From Larix sibirica (taxonomy: Eukaryota > Streptophyta > Pinopsida > Pinales > Pinaceae), in contig NWUY0300020498.1 of NCBI GenBank assembly GCA_004151065.3, positions 1 to 22,177 on the forward strand: 22,177 nucleotides of DNA, read 5' to 3'. The translations under genes and the position numbers were made by a program. This document shows, in pieces, positions 1 through 10,299 of the stretch. Numbering within the stretch: position 1 is the first letter of the stretch; every line of letters begins with the position of its first letter. Under the pieces are notes generated by a model. The model searched no databases. It was not told where the DNA came from and was given only the letters and a program-made list of their open reading frames with translations.

Positions 1-1260
1 AGTTCTTGCAACTAGTTTTCCAAATCTTATAGATTAACAACTATTGAAGAAGTACATTTTCGAGATAAAATCCATTATCCACAATGAGTTAAGGCTATCA
101 AGACCTAAGAACTTGAATGAAGCTAGGAGTATGGAAAAAATAATTGAAAGGAAGTTGATTAGTCAATAAGAGATATTTTTTAATTCTCCAAAGAAGCCAA
201 ATATATACAACTATAATAAATATACCCATTTGGAAAAGGATAAAAAGAAGGAAAACAATTACCGTTGATGTGGTAAGAATTGGATTCCAGGTCGTATATG
301 TGAATACATGTATTTATGCCACTATAGAATAGTGGGTGGGAAGTAAGTAGAAGTACTGATCCTAGAAAATGAAATCATTGTAGCATAAAAATTTAATTCA
401 AACAATGATGAAACACCATAAAATGTATCACTATCATCAATTTCATGCATATTAGCAAATAGTAATGATTAGGATGTGTTGCAAAGGGAAAATATTACTC
501 AAGAAAATAAAACACAAGAAATACCCACAAAATATGTCCCACCTCATCTTAAGAAGCATCATGAAATCAAGGTTCTAATAACAAAGGACGAAAAATAACA
601 ATTCCACCTACAACTAAGACAGAAAAATCACAATCTCAAACACTGAAGTTCAAGGGAATTGTAAAAAATAGAAAATTAGAAATCCTCGTATATTCTAGAA
701 TTAATCATAACTATATAGACATCAATGTCACTAAATAGTTAAATATTTTTATGTACCCCACAAAGGACCTTATTGTTAAGTTTCTTGATGGACAATAGGT
801 CAAGAACATAGGACGATGTCATAAAATACATGTTCAAATACAATAACTAGAACTACAAACAGGATTCTATGCACTACCACTCGATGGGATGGATACGATG
901 CTAGGTGCAAAATGGTTGATACAATTGGTAACTTATACCACCAACCTCAAAAAATAGTTCATGCAATTTCACTTACCCAGTAAAAATTATATATGGTAAT
1001 GAAGGGTCCATTACCAAGGAAGGAGAACTAGGACCGTGGGAAAAAAGAAGTGAAAAAAAGGAATACAACAACAAAAGCAAGACAAGTTTATGCCCAAGAA
1101 GAATCAAAATTTTAAGTTACATAACCAAGACAAAAAAATTCAGGGTATGATGCACATCGTGCAGAAGAATGTTTCCAATGTTCAAATTGAAATCCTAAGC
1201 AAACTTCTACAAGTATAAAAAGACAAAGATGTTCCTACTAGGTAATCATTGTGAGTTAGA
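1..1260 (+). pseudogene. Ty3/Gypsy retrotransposon relic: gag C-terminus, nucleocapsid knuckle, aspartic protease
   Basis: Decayed gag-pol start of a plant Ty3/Gypsy element, open at the left window edge. Around 75-165 one frame reads like the end of a Retrotrans_gag domain (HNELRLSRPKNLNEA). At 260-301 is a ruined CCHC zinc knuckle ending CGKNWIPGRIC: the first Cys is Tyr, the His is Arg, and a TGA lies inside it. From about 650 to 960 one frame matches a retropepsin-like protease, with features such as LQTGFYALPLDGMD and LGAKWLIQLVTYTTNL. In-frame stops occur at several points (for example before LNIF, after DGQ and after NLKK). The catalytic D-S/T-G motif reads Y-S-R at 691-699, so the enzyme would be dead. 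Text resembling the linker before the reverse transcriptase follows to about 1230 (KDKDVPTR), but no RT, RNase H or integrase is present, which implies a large internal deletion. Family assignment rests on remembered motif patterns and is strong for the protease part. Confidence 0.8.
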
Positions 1261-1298
1261 GAGAATCCAATCTATTATGATTTGAGGACAAAGCATTC

Positions 1299-1600
1299 CT
1301 TAAGGGGGTTGCAATGTTATGAACATAATAATAAATACAAACCATTGTACTAATAGTAGTAATTAAATAAATACATGATTATAATTGTCATTAAGTGAAC
1401 AGTTAAGGGACATACCTATTCACCTGTGACCAGTCAATGCTTATAAAGTATATCATCATGAGGGTAATTGTACTCATCATTCTATCAATTATTATTTATT
1501 CAATATATTCTTATTATATAAATATTTTGTCAATTATTTAGTGAATAAGAACTACCCACTATAGGGAATGGAAACCAAGGTACAATCTTTGCCATCGTGA
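1299..1600 (+). repeat. Possible polypurine tract and LTR start of the first Gypsy relic
   Basis: A short purine run (taaggggg) at 1301-1308 is followed by a TG at 1310-1311 and an AT-rich stretch, the arrangement expected where a Gypsy coding region meets its 3' LTR. A similar run (cttaagggggaaatgg) occurs at 1826-1841. I could not find a second LTR copy or a CA end, so the LTR limits are guesses. Confidence 0.22.
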
Positions 1601-3287
1601 CTCTCAAAACAAATTGTGTTGAAGTTGATGAGAGCTAATGCAAATCACAATGTGAGAACTCTATGGATGAGAACCAAGAACATGTTGTAACTAAATGGGA
1701 TGTTGAGAGAATGAGACAAGACAAGATGGTAAGTGTGGGGCTCATGAATTCCCCTGATTGGAATGAAATGGATGACTGGCACTAGGAAACAATCTTTAAA
1801 AAAAATTGTAGAGATAAACTAGGGGCTTAAGGGGGAAATGGTGCGAATACACTATAAACTATTTATCATGTGGTGATGTCAACTTGAGGTGAGGAGGAGG
1901 CTCATGTTCTAGGGTGATAATGATATCAGCCAATGGGGTAATAGGTCAAACATAGGGTAATATTTTGAAACACTCTAATCAAGGTCGATAAGGGATGCTA
2001 CTGCTACAAGAATAATAGTACTGAAAAATTCCCACATTTTTGGTGTGTTGGGAAGTATATTTTTACAAATGAATAAAAGAATAAGGGGATTTTGAACATA
2101 CGAGAATACATGTTCCTTGTGAGTAAATACCATGAAAAGTGTACCTACAGGGATGATAAGTCAATGATGGTGTTGTAATCATAGGGATGGGCCCCATCGT
2201 GGGTATTCTTAGGGGTTGATGAGTTGGTGGTGAGAAAAAATGCTCTACTGATCATGGTGGTGATGAGAGGCCATTTTTAAATTGTGCACAGAAAGTGGCT
2301 AGGAGTTTGAAGGGGGTGGCTAGAAATATGCATCAAGAAATAAATATGTGGATTTCTTAGTGAGATGGTGTACTTTTGGACTCATGATTTGAAGGTGAAG
2401 AGACATGGATTCCATGATATAGGTGTTGTAATTGCATGTAGATCCATGGTGGTATAGTGTTGCTACCCACCAATGGTACTATGCAATGGAGGGTGTGATG
2501 TGAATCATCGAGGTATAATGACCTTAGGGATATTAGAAGGTTGACTAGATATGCAAAATGTATATAGATGGAATATCGAGCATATATGCGGGGTTGAGAA
2601 TATATGCCTGTGAGGGTGATGGTGAGCCTAGGGGTGAAAATGGAGTTGTTCAACCAAAATCCTGCATAGATTATAAACCAATACCACAGTGTAATAGTGC
2701 TTGTGAGAAGCATTATAGTTGTGCAAAAGGTATTAACTATGGGTGATCGTACCTGATAAATGGTTGGAAAAACATGGACTAGATGAATTTATAGAGGGAG
2801 TGAAACCAATGGTACCATGTTGAAGAGCTTGTGATCTTGATCGTAATGGTGTTGACATTAAGTTGAACGTAGCTACACAAATCCAAAACGAGATACTTGA
2901 AAATTGGGCATGGGGACTATAAATAGGGGTGAGGACCACATTTTGAGATTCATTATCACTATTCATTCACCGATGCCCTAGAGATTTTGGAGTTGATTCC
3001 AAGAGTTTGGACTAGTGGATTTTAGTTATGTGAGCTCTAGGTTAGTCCTCAAGACCCCCTTGTAACTTCTAGTAGTTTAATTTTTAGCTTAGGGGCCCTA
3101 ATGAGCCGTATGATAGCCTATAGGGTTTCCATATAGTTTGGTGGGTATTAAAGAAACGACCATGCCAAATAGTGGGGTTATTCATTTGGTATCCATGCAT
3201 CGCATGTGAGTTATGTTTTATGTGTTTAAGCCATGCAACTTTTAGTGTGAATAGTCATGTGGCAGTGCAGCCAAGGGGGTCGATAGC
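1601..3287. other. Gene-poor stretch, no recognisable feature
   Basis: I see no protein family, RNA gene or clear repeat here. Open frames such as the minus-strand one at 2357-2713 are rich in Tyr, His and Ser, show no domain and have no homologous frame nearby. The plus strand is rich in T and G, as in the flanking relics, so the stretch is probably old transposon sequence beyond recognition. Confidence 0.4.
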
Positions 3288-3505
3288 TCATGTGTATAAC
3301 TAGTGTGAACATTTATGGAAATGGTCACAGGGTGGTGTGGGATTGGTGATATGGTGGACATGTGGATACACCATGCATCCATTCATTTGAATGGTCATGC
3401 AATAGTTTGAACAAGGTGGTGTGTTTCCCATGTGTATAACCGGTGTGACCATTCATAGGAATGGTTGCACAGTGGCATAAGATTGATGGTATGGTGCATG
3501 CACCA
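3288..3505 (+). repeat. Diverged direct repeat, about 78 bp, 141-bp spacing
   Basis: The segment 3288-3365 (beginning tcatgtgtataactagtgtg) recurs at about 3429-3505 (beginning ccatgtgtataaccggtgtg), with shared inner text such as catttatggaaatggt versus cattcataggaatggt and a shared gatggtatgg-like end. By eye about three quarters of positions agree. Function unknown; probably an old internal duplication in a transposon. Confidence 0.6.
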
Positions 3506-3784
3506 TACACTATGCATATCTCTATCAAGTAATCTTGCATGGTGGTGCGAGCTTGTTGTTGAAGTTCCGACACAAGATTTACATGTGGGATTGATGACTT
3601 GAGGGTTGCACCACCACATGATTGTTTGAAAAACATTACTGCATATTTACCTTTTTTTAATTTGTATGGATTATGTTAATGAAATACCACATCATTTTTC
3701 TTGTTGGTTTTGGATATTACATAGTTGAGATGGTTATTGAGTGGCATGAGCCCCATTTCAATTCCTTGCAGAAGGAGGTAGAGA
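3506..3784. other. No recognisable feature
   Basis: Sequence between the direct repeat and the PMD relic. It could contain the decayed start of the PMD reading frame, but no motif is readable. Confidence 0.35.
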
Positions 3785-4350
3785 ACAACCCATAGGTTTG
3801 ACAATGCCTGCGTGATGTAGAAGTATTGAAATTATGGGAATGTTCGATGATCAGGTCAAGTGGTCACCTCCTATGAGAGTTGATTGGTTGTTGGATCCAT
3901 CATTTGGAATGATTTGTGGTGGGTGGTGAAAGCATGACTCTTGACTTCTGTAACATATATTTTCTAATGGGGTTGTCGATCTAGGGGATTTGGGAGGAGA
4001 CCCACCAATCCCTATGGCAGTAGAGGATGGTGGAACAACACAATTCTCAATATTGTAGGGGACAACTTGTAGTGAAGAAGGATGGGGAAAATTTGTTTGA
4101 CATTATCGATGACCTTATAGTTTGTGTCGTGATCACCATGGTGTTCTAGTTATGGGAGTGATGACAAGTCACCATATTTCTAGTGGCCAACTTCTCTTGG
4201 TGGAGAAAGTTTTATCTAGTGATGAGGTAGCCTGGACTCATATGTTTCTTGTCAACGTGTGGGATTGCTATTGAAGTGTTTTTTAGAGGGCTACATAATC
4301 CATCCTATGTTCCTACTTTTTTTAGTGGTTTCCCACTTTGAAGATAGACT
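3785..4350 (+). pseudogene. Plant mobile domain (PMD / aminotransferase-like) transposon protein relic
   Basis: One frame from about 3805 to 4000 reads CLRDVEVLKLWECSM, then ELIGCW, HHLE, FVVGGESMTLDFCNIYFLMG and LS-stop-GIW. This follows the start of the plant mobile domain (PF10536): a helix before a W-D/H segment, then a G-x-x-hydrophobic-T-L strand and a Y-F-L-T/M-G-L-S-x-x-G turn. PMD proteins are domesticated in Arabidopsis (MAIL/MAIN family) and also occur in plant transposons. Three stops interrupt the frame (TGA, TGA, TAG), each one C-to-T or similar change from an Arg codon, so the gene is dead. A weak continuation (VFFRGLHNPSYVPTFFSGFP, about 4275-4340) lies in another frame, implying frameshifts. 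The downstream limit is unclear. I am fairly sure of the 200-bp core and unsure of the rest. Confidence 0.5.
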
Positions 4351-5215
4351 CGTATGGTTTTTTAGGGGACTATGATGCCCTCTAATAGAGGGGGTGACGG
4401 GGGACAAATATTTAAGCCCCACTTCTTAGTAGTATGGAACAAACAAGTGGGCATGATAGAGAGGTATCCCTGGAAGGGTATGGATTTGAGGGGGGGTCTA
4501 GATCTCCCTCAATGATGTCATGGTGATGGATGGGGACCCATGGGTAGATACCTCTAACCCATATCTTCTTCATGTTTTTTTTTTGTATTATGTGCATGAT
4601 TTAGCTATGATATATGTGAGATACCAACATTTATTTTTTGTTTATTGGATGCAAATAGTGGACTAGCATTATCGTTAGCTGCAACAATTCCTCCTCTAGA
4701 TTCCCATCCAGGAGGTTGATGATGACAAATTTTTTGAGATGAGGTATGTATTACTCATGGCATGGGAGTTACAAGAGGTGTGGAATATGGGACCACTACA
4801 ACGGGGGGTGATCCTTTAACCAGTTATGTAGAGTTGATGGCATGCTTTGGCATGCTACTAGAGGATGTGAATGAGCGTGGGTGATCTAATTTGGATGAAT
4901 GCCTAGTGGTATCCTATTTCTTGATCCCCAAGGGTGTTAGTCCTAAACGATACCACGTTTTGAAATGGGCGACCATGGTAGGTTAGCTTACACGAGAGAG
5001 TGTTGCCTCATAGGTGGAAATAACATCAACAACATCCATAGCACCAACTTCAGTAACACCACTTGCTTAGGCAACAGTGGTGGTAGCACCACCAACCCAA
5101 GCAGTGGTACCTCTAGCATTGATTACTACTCCCCCTCCTCCATAGGGGTGAAATATATGGCAATATATGAGCCTGGTTCCCATAGTTTTGTACATGTATT
5201 TTGGTTATAGACTAC
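4351..5215 (+). pseudogene. Possible 3' continuation of the PMD relic
   Basis: No domain is readable, but the stretch continues the base composition of the relic upstream. It ends in a Thr/Ser/Asn-rich open frame (4965-5210) with Pro codons near its end in a second frame, like the low-complexity tails of PMD transposon proteins. This is inference from position and composition only. It could equally be unrelated decayed DNA. Confidence 0.2.
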
Positions 5216-5293
5216 GGGAGGCAGTTTTTTTATGTACCCCCACAAGACCCTTTTTTTATGTAGCCTGAAAGCCGCACATTGTATATATGAAAA

Positions 5294-5316
5294 ATGATGA
5301 TGATGATGATGATGAT
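5294..5316. repeat. Trinucleotide microsatellite (ATG/GAT)n
   Basis: About seven and a half uninterrupted copies of atg. The His-rich minus-strand frame over it is a by-product of the microsatellite. Confidence 0.9.
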
Positions 5317-5977
5317 AAATATTCTTTTTGGTATTCATGACTTTTGTTACAAATGTGATATGATGTGTTTATGTGTTTAATTTATGCATGTGTTTGATGA
5401 ACACAACATAATAATTTATTTCCATGTGATGAAATATGTATTTAATATGATAAATGCTAATCCAATATTAATTTGCAATTTGATCTACAAATGAATTAGA
5501 ACTCTTAGGGACATGGATGAATGCGATGGCATCAAACTGTGGACTAAGAGATGCCCTTGCAGGAGTTTTTGGAACACGCAGGGTCCATGAATGTAGTAGA
5601 TGTGGTTGAACTACGCATACGAAGTTGATAATATATATGGATGTAGATATGGAAAATGTGAAGATGAATGATATCGAGAAAAATCCATTGACGACATTGT
5701 ACTTTGCTTAGTTGTTGTTGGCTTGTCTGAGACAAACACCACTCATATGGAGCAATGTGTGTGACAGGGTGTAAATATCCCAAGCAATGGATGTAATATT
5801 ATTTGACCAATGACTTGCACCATTGGCGAAAATAACATAACAATCCATATTTTAAGATATATCCAAAGCAAATGAGAGGTTCGACACTCATAACTCTAGA
5901 AATTTTCTTGATAAAAAAGTAGAAAAATCAGCAAGATAAATTATTTATCTACAATGTATGAAAAGCGAATGTGTGGT
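5317..5977. other. AT-rich stretch, no gene seen
   Basis: Lies between the PMD relic and the integrase relic. Read on the minus strand, the part next to 5978 follows directly after the integrase stop codon and may hold that element's 3' untranslated region or LTR, but I found no LTR ends. Confidence 0.35.
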
Positions 5978-6828
5978 CTAGGGGTAGAATTTCTTCAAGT
6001 GCAACCCATTGACGGGGATGTCAAGAAATCCTCCTTCTAGGAGAGTGAGTACATAAGTGCCTTTGGAGAGGCATCGTTTGGTGATGTATGGGCCTTTCCA
6101 AAGGGGAACAAACATACCAAGACCTAGTTTGGTGCCTTTCTTGGCGTAAAAAAATAGGACAAGTTCTCCTTCGTAGACGGTGCGAGGGGAGACTAGTGAT
6201 TGTAATTGACCTTGGAAAATTTCTTCATGGCCTCATTTTGTTGTAACGAGGCATGACTATCTTCATCAAGACTCAAGATGTTCCAAGGTGAGAAATCATT
6301 GTTGAAGTGTAGAAGTGTCGAGTGGTAGTTTGTTAGCGGTTCGGAGGGTTGGTATCTTGCATTAAATGGGTAAAACTACTTCAACGCCATAAACAAGATG
6401 AAAGAGTGTGAATCCCATGGTAGTTTTAACAAAAAATTTGTAGGCCAAAAGTGCAGAGAATAGCCTGTGATACTAGTTACTTTTTTTCTTGTTGACTATC
6501 CGTTGAAGGATGGTGTTAAGGCCTTTGTTGATAGGCTCAACCTGACTCTTTGCTTGTGAATAGTAAGGTGTGGAAAATTCATTAGTGAATCCGAAAAAAA
6601 TATATATATATCTTGGGAAACCTCATTTTGGAAATGAGTTCCATTGTTCGATACCAATTGTTCGGGTATGCTAAAACATATGATAATGTGATTAAAGAAG
6701 AATCGTATGGTAATAGAACCATTGTTGTTGAAGGTGGGAATTGCCTCAACTAACATGGTGAAGTACTAATAGATGGAAAATATGAGATACATATGGTAGT
6801 TCATTGATTTTATCAAGCCCAAAAGGGA
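5978..6828 (-). pseudogene. Ty3/Gypsy integrase relic (catalytic core and C-terminal domain)
   Basis: Reading leftward on the minus strand the order of an integrase is preserved across frameshifts. PFGLDKIN (about 6800-6828) carries the first catalytic Asp. YFTMLVEAIPT lies at about 6750. LVSNNGTHFQNEV follows at about 6640, where the second catalytic Asp is Asn (codon at 6646-6648). After a frameshift near 6575 comes PYYSQAKSQVEPINKGLNTI, keeping the third acidic residue (Glu codon at 6536-6538). Then come AYKFFVKTTMGFTLFHLVYG (about 6380-6440) and an uninterrupted 67-codon C-terminal segment with GELVLFFYAKKGTKLG, PLWKGPYITKR and NGLHLKKFYP ending at a TAG (5978-5980). These are typical of plant Gypsy integrases. 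No RT or RNase H lies upstream. The element is in the opposite orientation to the first Gypsy relic, so it is a separate insertion. Confidence 0.85.
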
Positions 6829-6925
6829 CTAATTTCCGTGTGCTCACATTCATGTGGAGACAACCATGGAGAAAGCTTTACCCATGATTATTCTCCTCTA
6901 GTTGGATAGTTGGTCTCACTAGTAA

Positions 6926-7075
6926 GCACTGGACTATGGAAATCTACCCTTCAAATGCAACTCATGTCATGAATATGGACACTTTGGAAAGCATTGCCCT
7001 AAGCAGGCTTTGTCTTTAGCAACTCTAAAAGGTTATCCAACCTCTTCGATAGAGTTCAGAGGTCTAGATGAGTAG
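6926..7075 (+). pseudogene. LINE ORF1 fragment with intact CCHC zinc knuckle
   Basis: One frame reads ALDYGNLPFKC then NSCHEYGHFGKHCPK, a perfect C-x2-C-x4-H-x4-C knuckle at 6956-6997, followed by about 24 more codons to a TAG (7073-7075). The preceding D-Y-x-x-L/I-P-F-K/R-C is the usual lead-in to the knuckle of plant L1-type ORF1 proteins (zf-CCHC_4, which follows DUF4283). Basic text (FKPMINKKKQ) continues in frame past the stop. Nothing before 6926 or after about 7120 belongs to the element. The fragment abuts the integrase relic on its left, so one probably inserted into or recombined with the other. Confidence 0.72.
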
Positions 7076-7120
7076 AATATATTCAAGCCTATGATCAACA
7101 AGAAAAAACAATTGTCATGG

Positions 7121-8885
7121 ACATAACTTCATGCTTAAAAGTTTTCACTTTCAACACCTTGAGTCATGCGGCACCGCCTTGTCTTGGCTTCAAGAGTGTG
7201 GCCAACATACACCTACTACAACCAAATTATGCCTCTTCACTTAAAGTCTACCCATAATTACGCCTTAAGCTACGGTTTGTCAAATATGCAACTAAGTTCA
7301 ACATGACTAAGTTTTTCTAACAATAGGCATGCACTCAACCATTTATTTTTAAGCATCACAGCTCTACTTTAACACTTAGTCGTTCACAATAATGCAAGGA
7401 ATGGTAACATCCAACCTTTATAAAGAGACCACAACACAAAAATTATGGATGGCACCCAAGGAAAAGGCCTTAACCTTATTATATGAAGAATGTTACAGAG
7501 ATGCAACAGGGGAGTGTGAGAAACTACCTACATCTATTTTACAAGAATACAATATTGCAAGGCAACATTGTCTACTACCCAAAAGGCTTTCATAATCCAA
7601 CCACTAAAGCATTTGTGGACCAACCTCATGCAATTTCCTTTCCTCACATGCAGTAGTCTTGATCTAGATTTACCATGCCTTAGACACTTGCCAAGTTGTC
7701 TAAGTCCTTTGTGCAGACTACCTAAGACTTAGTCAGCGCCCAAGATGCCAAAACCCAAACTTAGCACATCAAGAAACTCCTTGACCACTCTTCCATTCAC
7801 TACTTGATTGAACTTTTGAATGACTTTGCATAATAGAGGTGTCCTCTTTATATATTGGATCATGTCCTGTTGTTGCCTTCTTCTATGGTGCCTTGCAACC
7901 TACTCCACATCTAAAGTGGACCCAACATACAATCCACCCATTTGTCTACCAAGTCTTTAAAACGCTTAGTTCTTAGATTCACACGTCCTTCTAATTGTGT
8001 GCTCTTGCCCAAGGCATCCTAACCATTTCATGCAATCGATGATTCAATTGTTTTGCTTGAACAATGTCCAAGGCATTGCTTGCATTTTCTTGTGTTTCAC
8101 ATCATGTCAAGCATCCATCCATCCATCCATCCAACTTGCAATGCACACCCAACTATCTAGGCACTCCTACCCGCAAACTAAGGTGTTGCACCCCCAACTC
8201 AATGCATTGTTACCTGTGCACCCACGAACCAAGGAATGTCCATCGTCCAAGTCATTGTGTAGCCTCTCTAATAAACCCTAAATTACAACTATCATCTCAC
8301 TTCTATATTTAGGCAAATTGCTTTGCCAACCCTTCAACACTCATGCATGCCTTGCCAACATACAAGACTACCCAAGGCATTCTCATCCAATCTTGCAACC
8401 TATCATCACAACTAATCAAAGCCTACCAACGATTGTCTCAATAGATGAGTGGAGGTGACCATTGCTAGCTCCAAGGCAAGGGCCTTACAACAACATTCTT
8501 AGCCTCAACACCAAAAATATTCCAAGGTCAATGCTAACCACTCCAAGACCAATTGCTTCCAAGCCCTTATAAATATAGAGGCCTTTGAAAAGGATAAGGA
8601 GGGAATAGGGATTCAAACTCTAGATATAAAAAAGGATGATCCTCAACCCTAAACAATCTCAAACAATGCAAATGTTTATGTGAAAAAAATCTCATCCTAC
8701 TTGGAAGAGGGCCACAAGAATACAAAATGTGTCCTTAAAGCAACATACACACTTTAGGCTCGTGAATAAAAACACTGCAATAAAGCATCCAAAAAGAGCA
8801 ACAAATCAAGGCGAAATTAGAAGTTGTCTTTGAAGAGATGAAAAAGGTGTTCTAAAAGACGTCTTCATAAATACGCCCTTCTCCC
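7121..8885. other. Long gene-poor stretch with C-rich plus strand
   Basis: The plus strand is rich in C and A and poor in G. Open frames (7392-7595, 7997-8281, 8064-8312) have no recognisable domain and overlap one another. A ccaagcc/ccaaggc-type word recurs throughout, suggesting old amplified repeat. A tetranucleotide run (catc)n, five units, lies at 8112-8132. No RNA gene seen. Confidence 0.4.
8112..8132. repeat. Tetranucleotide microsatellite (CATC)n
   Basis: Five consecutive catc units with one extra base. Confidence 0.85.
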
Positions 8886-8891
8886 ATGCCT

Positions 8892-9059
8892 CGACTTTTG
8901 AGGAAGAAAACCAACCATTTATCTCCCCTCACTTGGGGAAGAAATCCAACTAAAAGTGTAGGAAAATATACAAAGAGACTTTTGAGGAAGAAAACCAACA
9001 ATTTATCTCCCCTCACTTGGGGAAGAAATCCAACTAGAAGTGTAGGAAAAAATACAAAG
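8892..9059 (+). repeat. 84-bp tandem duplication, in frame, inside a 100-codon open frame
   Basis: Two adjacent 84-bp units (8892-8975 and 8976-9059) differ at about five positions by eye. Because 84 is a multiple of three, the open frame 8886-9188 encodes a 28-residue repeat twice; each begins RLLRKKTN and contains LSPLTWGRNPT. The unit is basic (Lys/Arg-rich) with one Trp and no Cys. The tail reads SAGDISKRLKFHFSN and has no known domain. I cannot say that it is a gene: no promoter, Kozak-like context or homologue is evident. A transposon fragment with a small duplication is as likely. Confidence 0.75.
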
Positions 9060-9189
9060 AGTGCGGGAGATATTTCTAAACGTCTAAAGTTTCACTTTTC
9101 AAACACAAGGTCCTACCTCTATGAAGAAGTGCTTCATTTAAATCCTCTTCCAGAACAATGTTTTTGTCAACATGTCCTATTTATATAAC

Positions 9190-10299
9190 AATTTGTAATA
9201 ATTTATTCTTGTTGTGGAAGTATCTAAGAACGATTATCAAGGTCCAAGTTTGGCTAAAATGGAAATGAGCATCAACTCTTTTCCTATTAAAGAAGGATAT
9301 CTCGGGATCAATGCATAACCATGTTGTAAGCCCTGTGGTATTGGTACAATGACAACCTTTAATAAATTAAATTCTATCTAGTACTCGAAAAAACCAACCC
9401 TTCCATGCTAAGATTACATTTTTTTGGTTTAAAGTGAAAGTCCATTTTTTGGATTTTACGTTTGGGAATTCCACTGTTGTTTATCAAGACTACAAAAACA
9501 AATTATTCTTCCCTAAAAGTTTTGTATCAAAAGAATCCATAAAGAAGAATAGTGCCTTGGCAGCGATGACTATCCCACCTTGCCAAGGACAAGTCTTGTG
9601 ATGTTTTCATGTGAAAGTTATTTATGCTACAATGAAACATCATGGAACATTCTCCAAATCAACAGGAAGTTATTTATGTTGTATGCATAGTACTTGGAGA
9701 CCTACCATACTCATGGAGAGAAAGTGGGTACCTATTAAGCACAGAGGTACAACTGAACCTTGAGTCCTAAACCAATATGATTCTCTTTTTTCTAAAGCAG
9801 TTTTTTCTTTCCGCCTACTCACTTTTTTGTTACTTATCGCTAGTAAATAAAGTAACAGAGGTCACGTGTCTTTAACAGAGGGTACTAATGATTACACACA
9901 TATCTCGCTACCTTTGAACAAAACAGTGATGCTTTTTTTCTATGTTTTGTGTGAGATAATTTAAGAGGTATTCACTGTGAAAAGAAAGAATTTGGAGATA
10001 TAGAATATAACCCAAGTGAAGTCTTGGGATCTCCCATATGGGCATAAATAGGTATTCACTGTGACCAAAAAAATGAGTTGTCTTGCAGTGTTTAATGGTG
10101 GGGAAAAGAGCATTTATAGTGGCTGTTTAGACAAGAAAAGCTTAAATTGATGTAAATAACAAGTTTAATGGCAAAAATGTTTTGGGCTATGCTTTTATTT
10201 TTGCCCAAATCCTTCGAGAGATGTCCGAGATTATTTACTCGAATACTGAAATATCACTGCCAAACAGCCATACAAACCAGTGAAAGTCCCAGCAGTCGT
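9190..10299. other. No gene seen
   Basis: AT-rich DNA without a recognisable domain. A 14-bp word (ggtattcactgtga) occurs at 9967-9980 and again at 10051-10064, and a CACGTG core lies at 9863-9868, but no gene is placed to use it. Confidence 0.4.

Noticed and set aside
2357-2713. 118-codon minus-strand open frame
   Set aside because: No domain, signal or repeat structure was recognised, it overlaps another open frame on the opposite strand, and its surroundings look like decayed transposon DNA.
9863-9868. CACGTG core (G-box) as a promoter element
   Set aside because: No gene begins near it on either strand; a six-base word is expected by chance.
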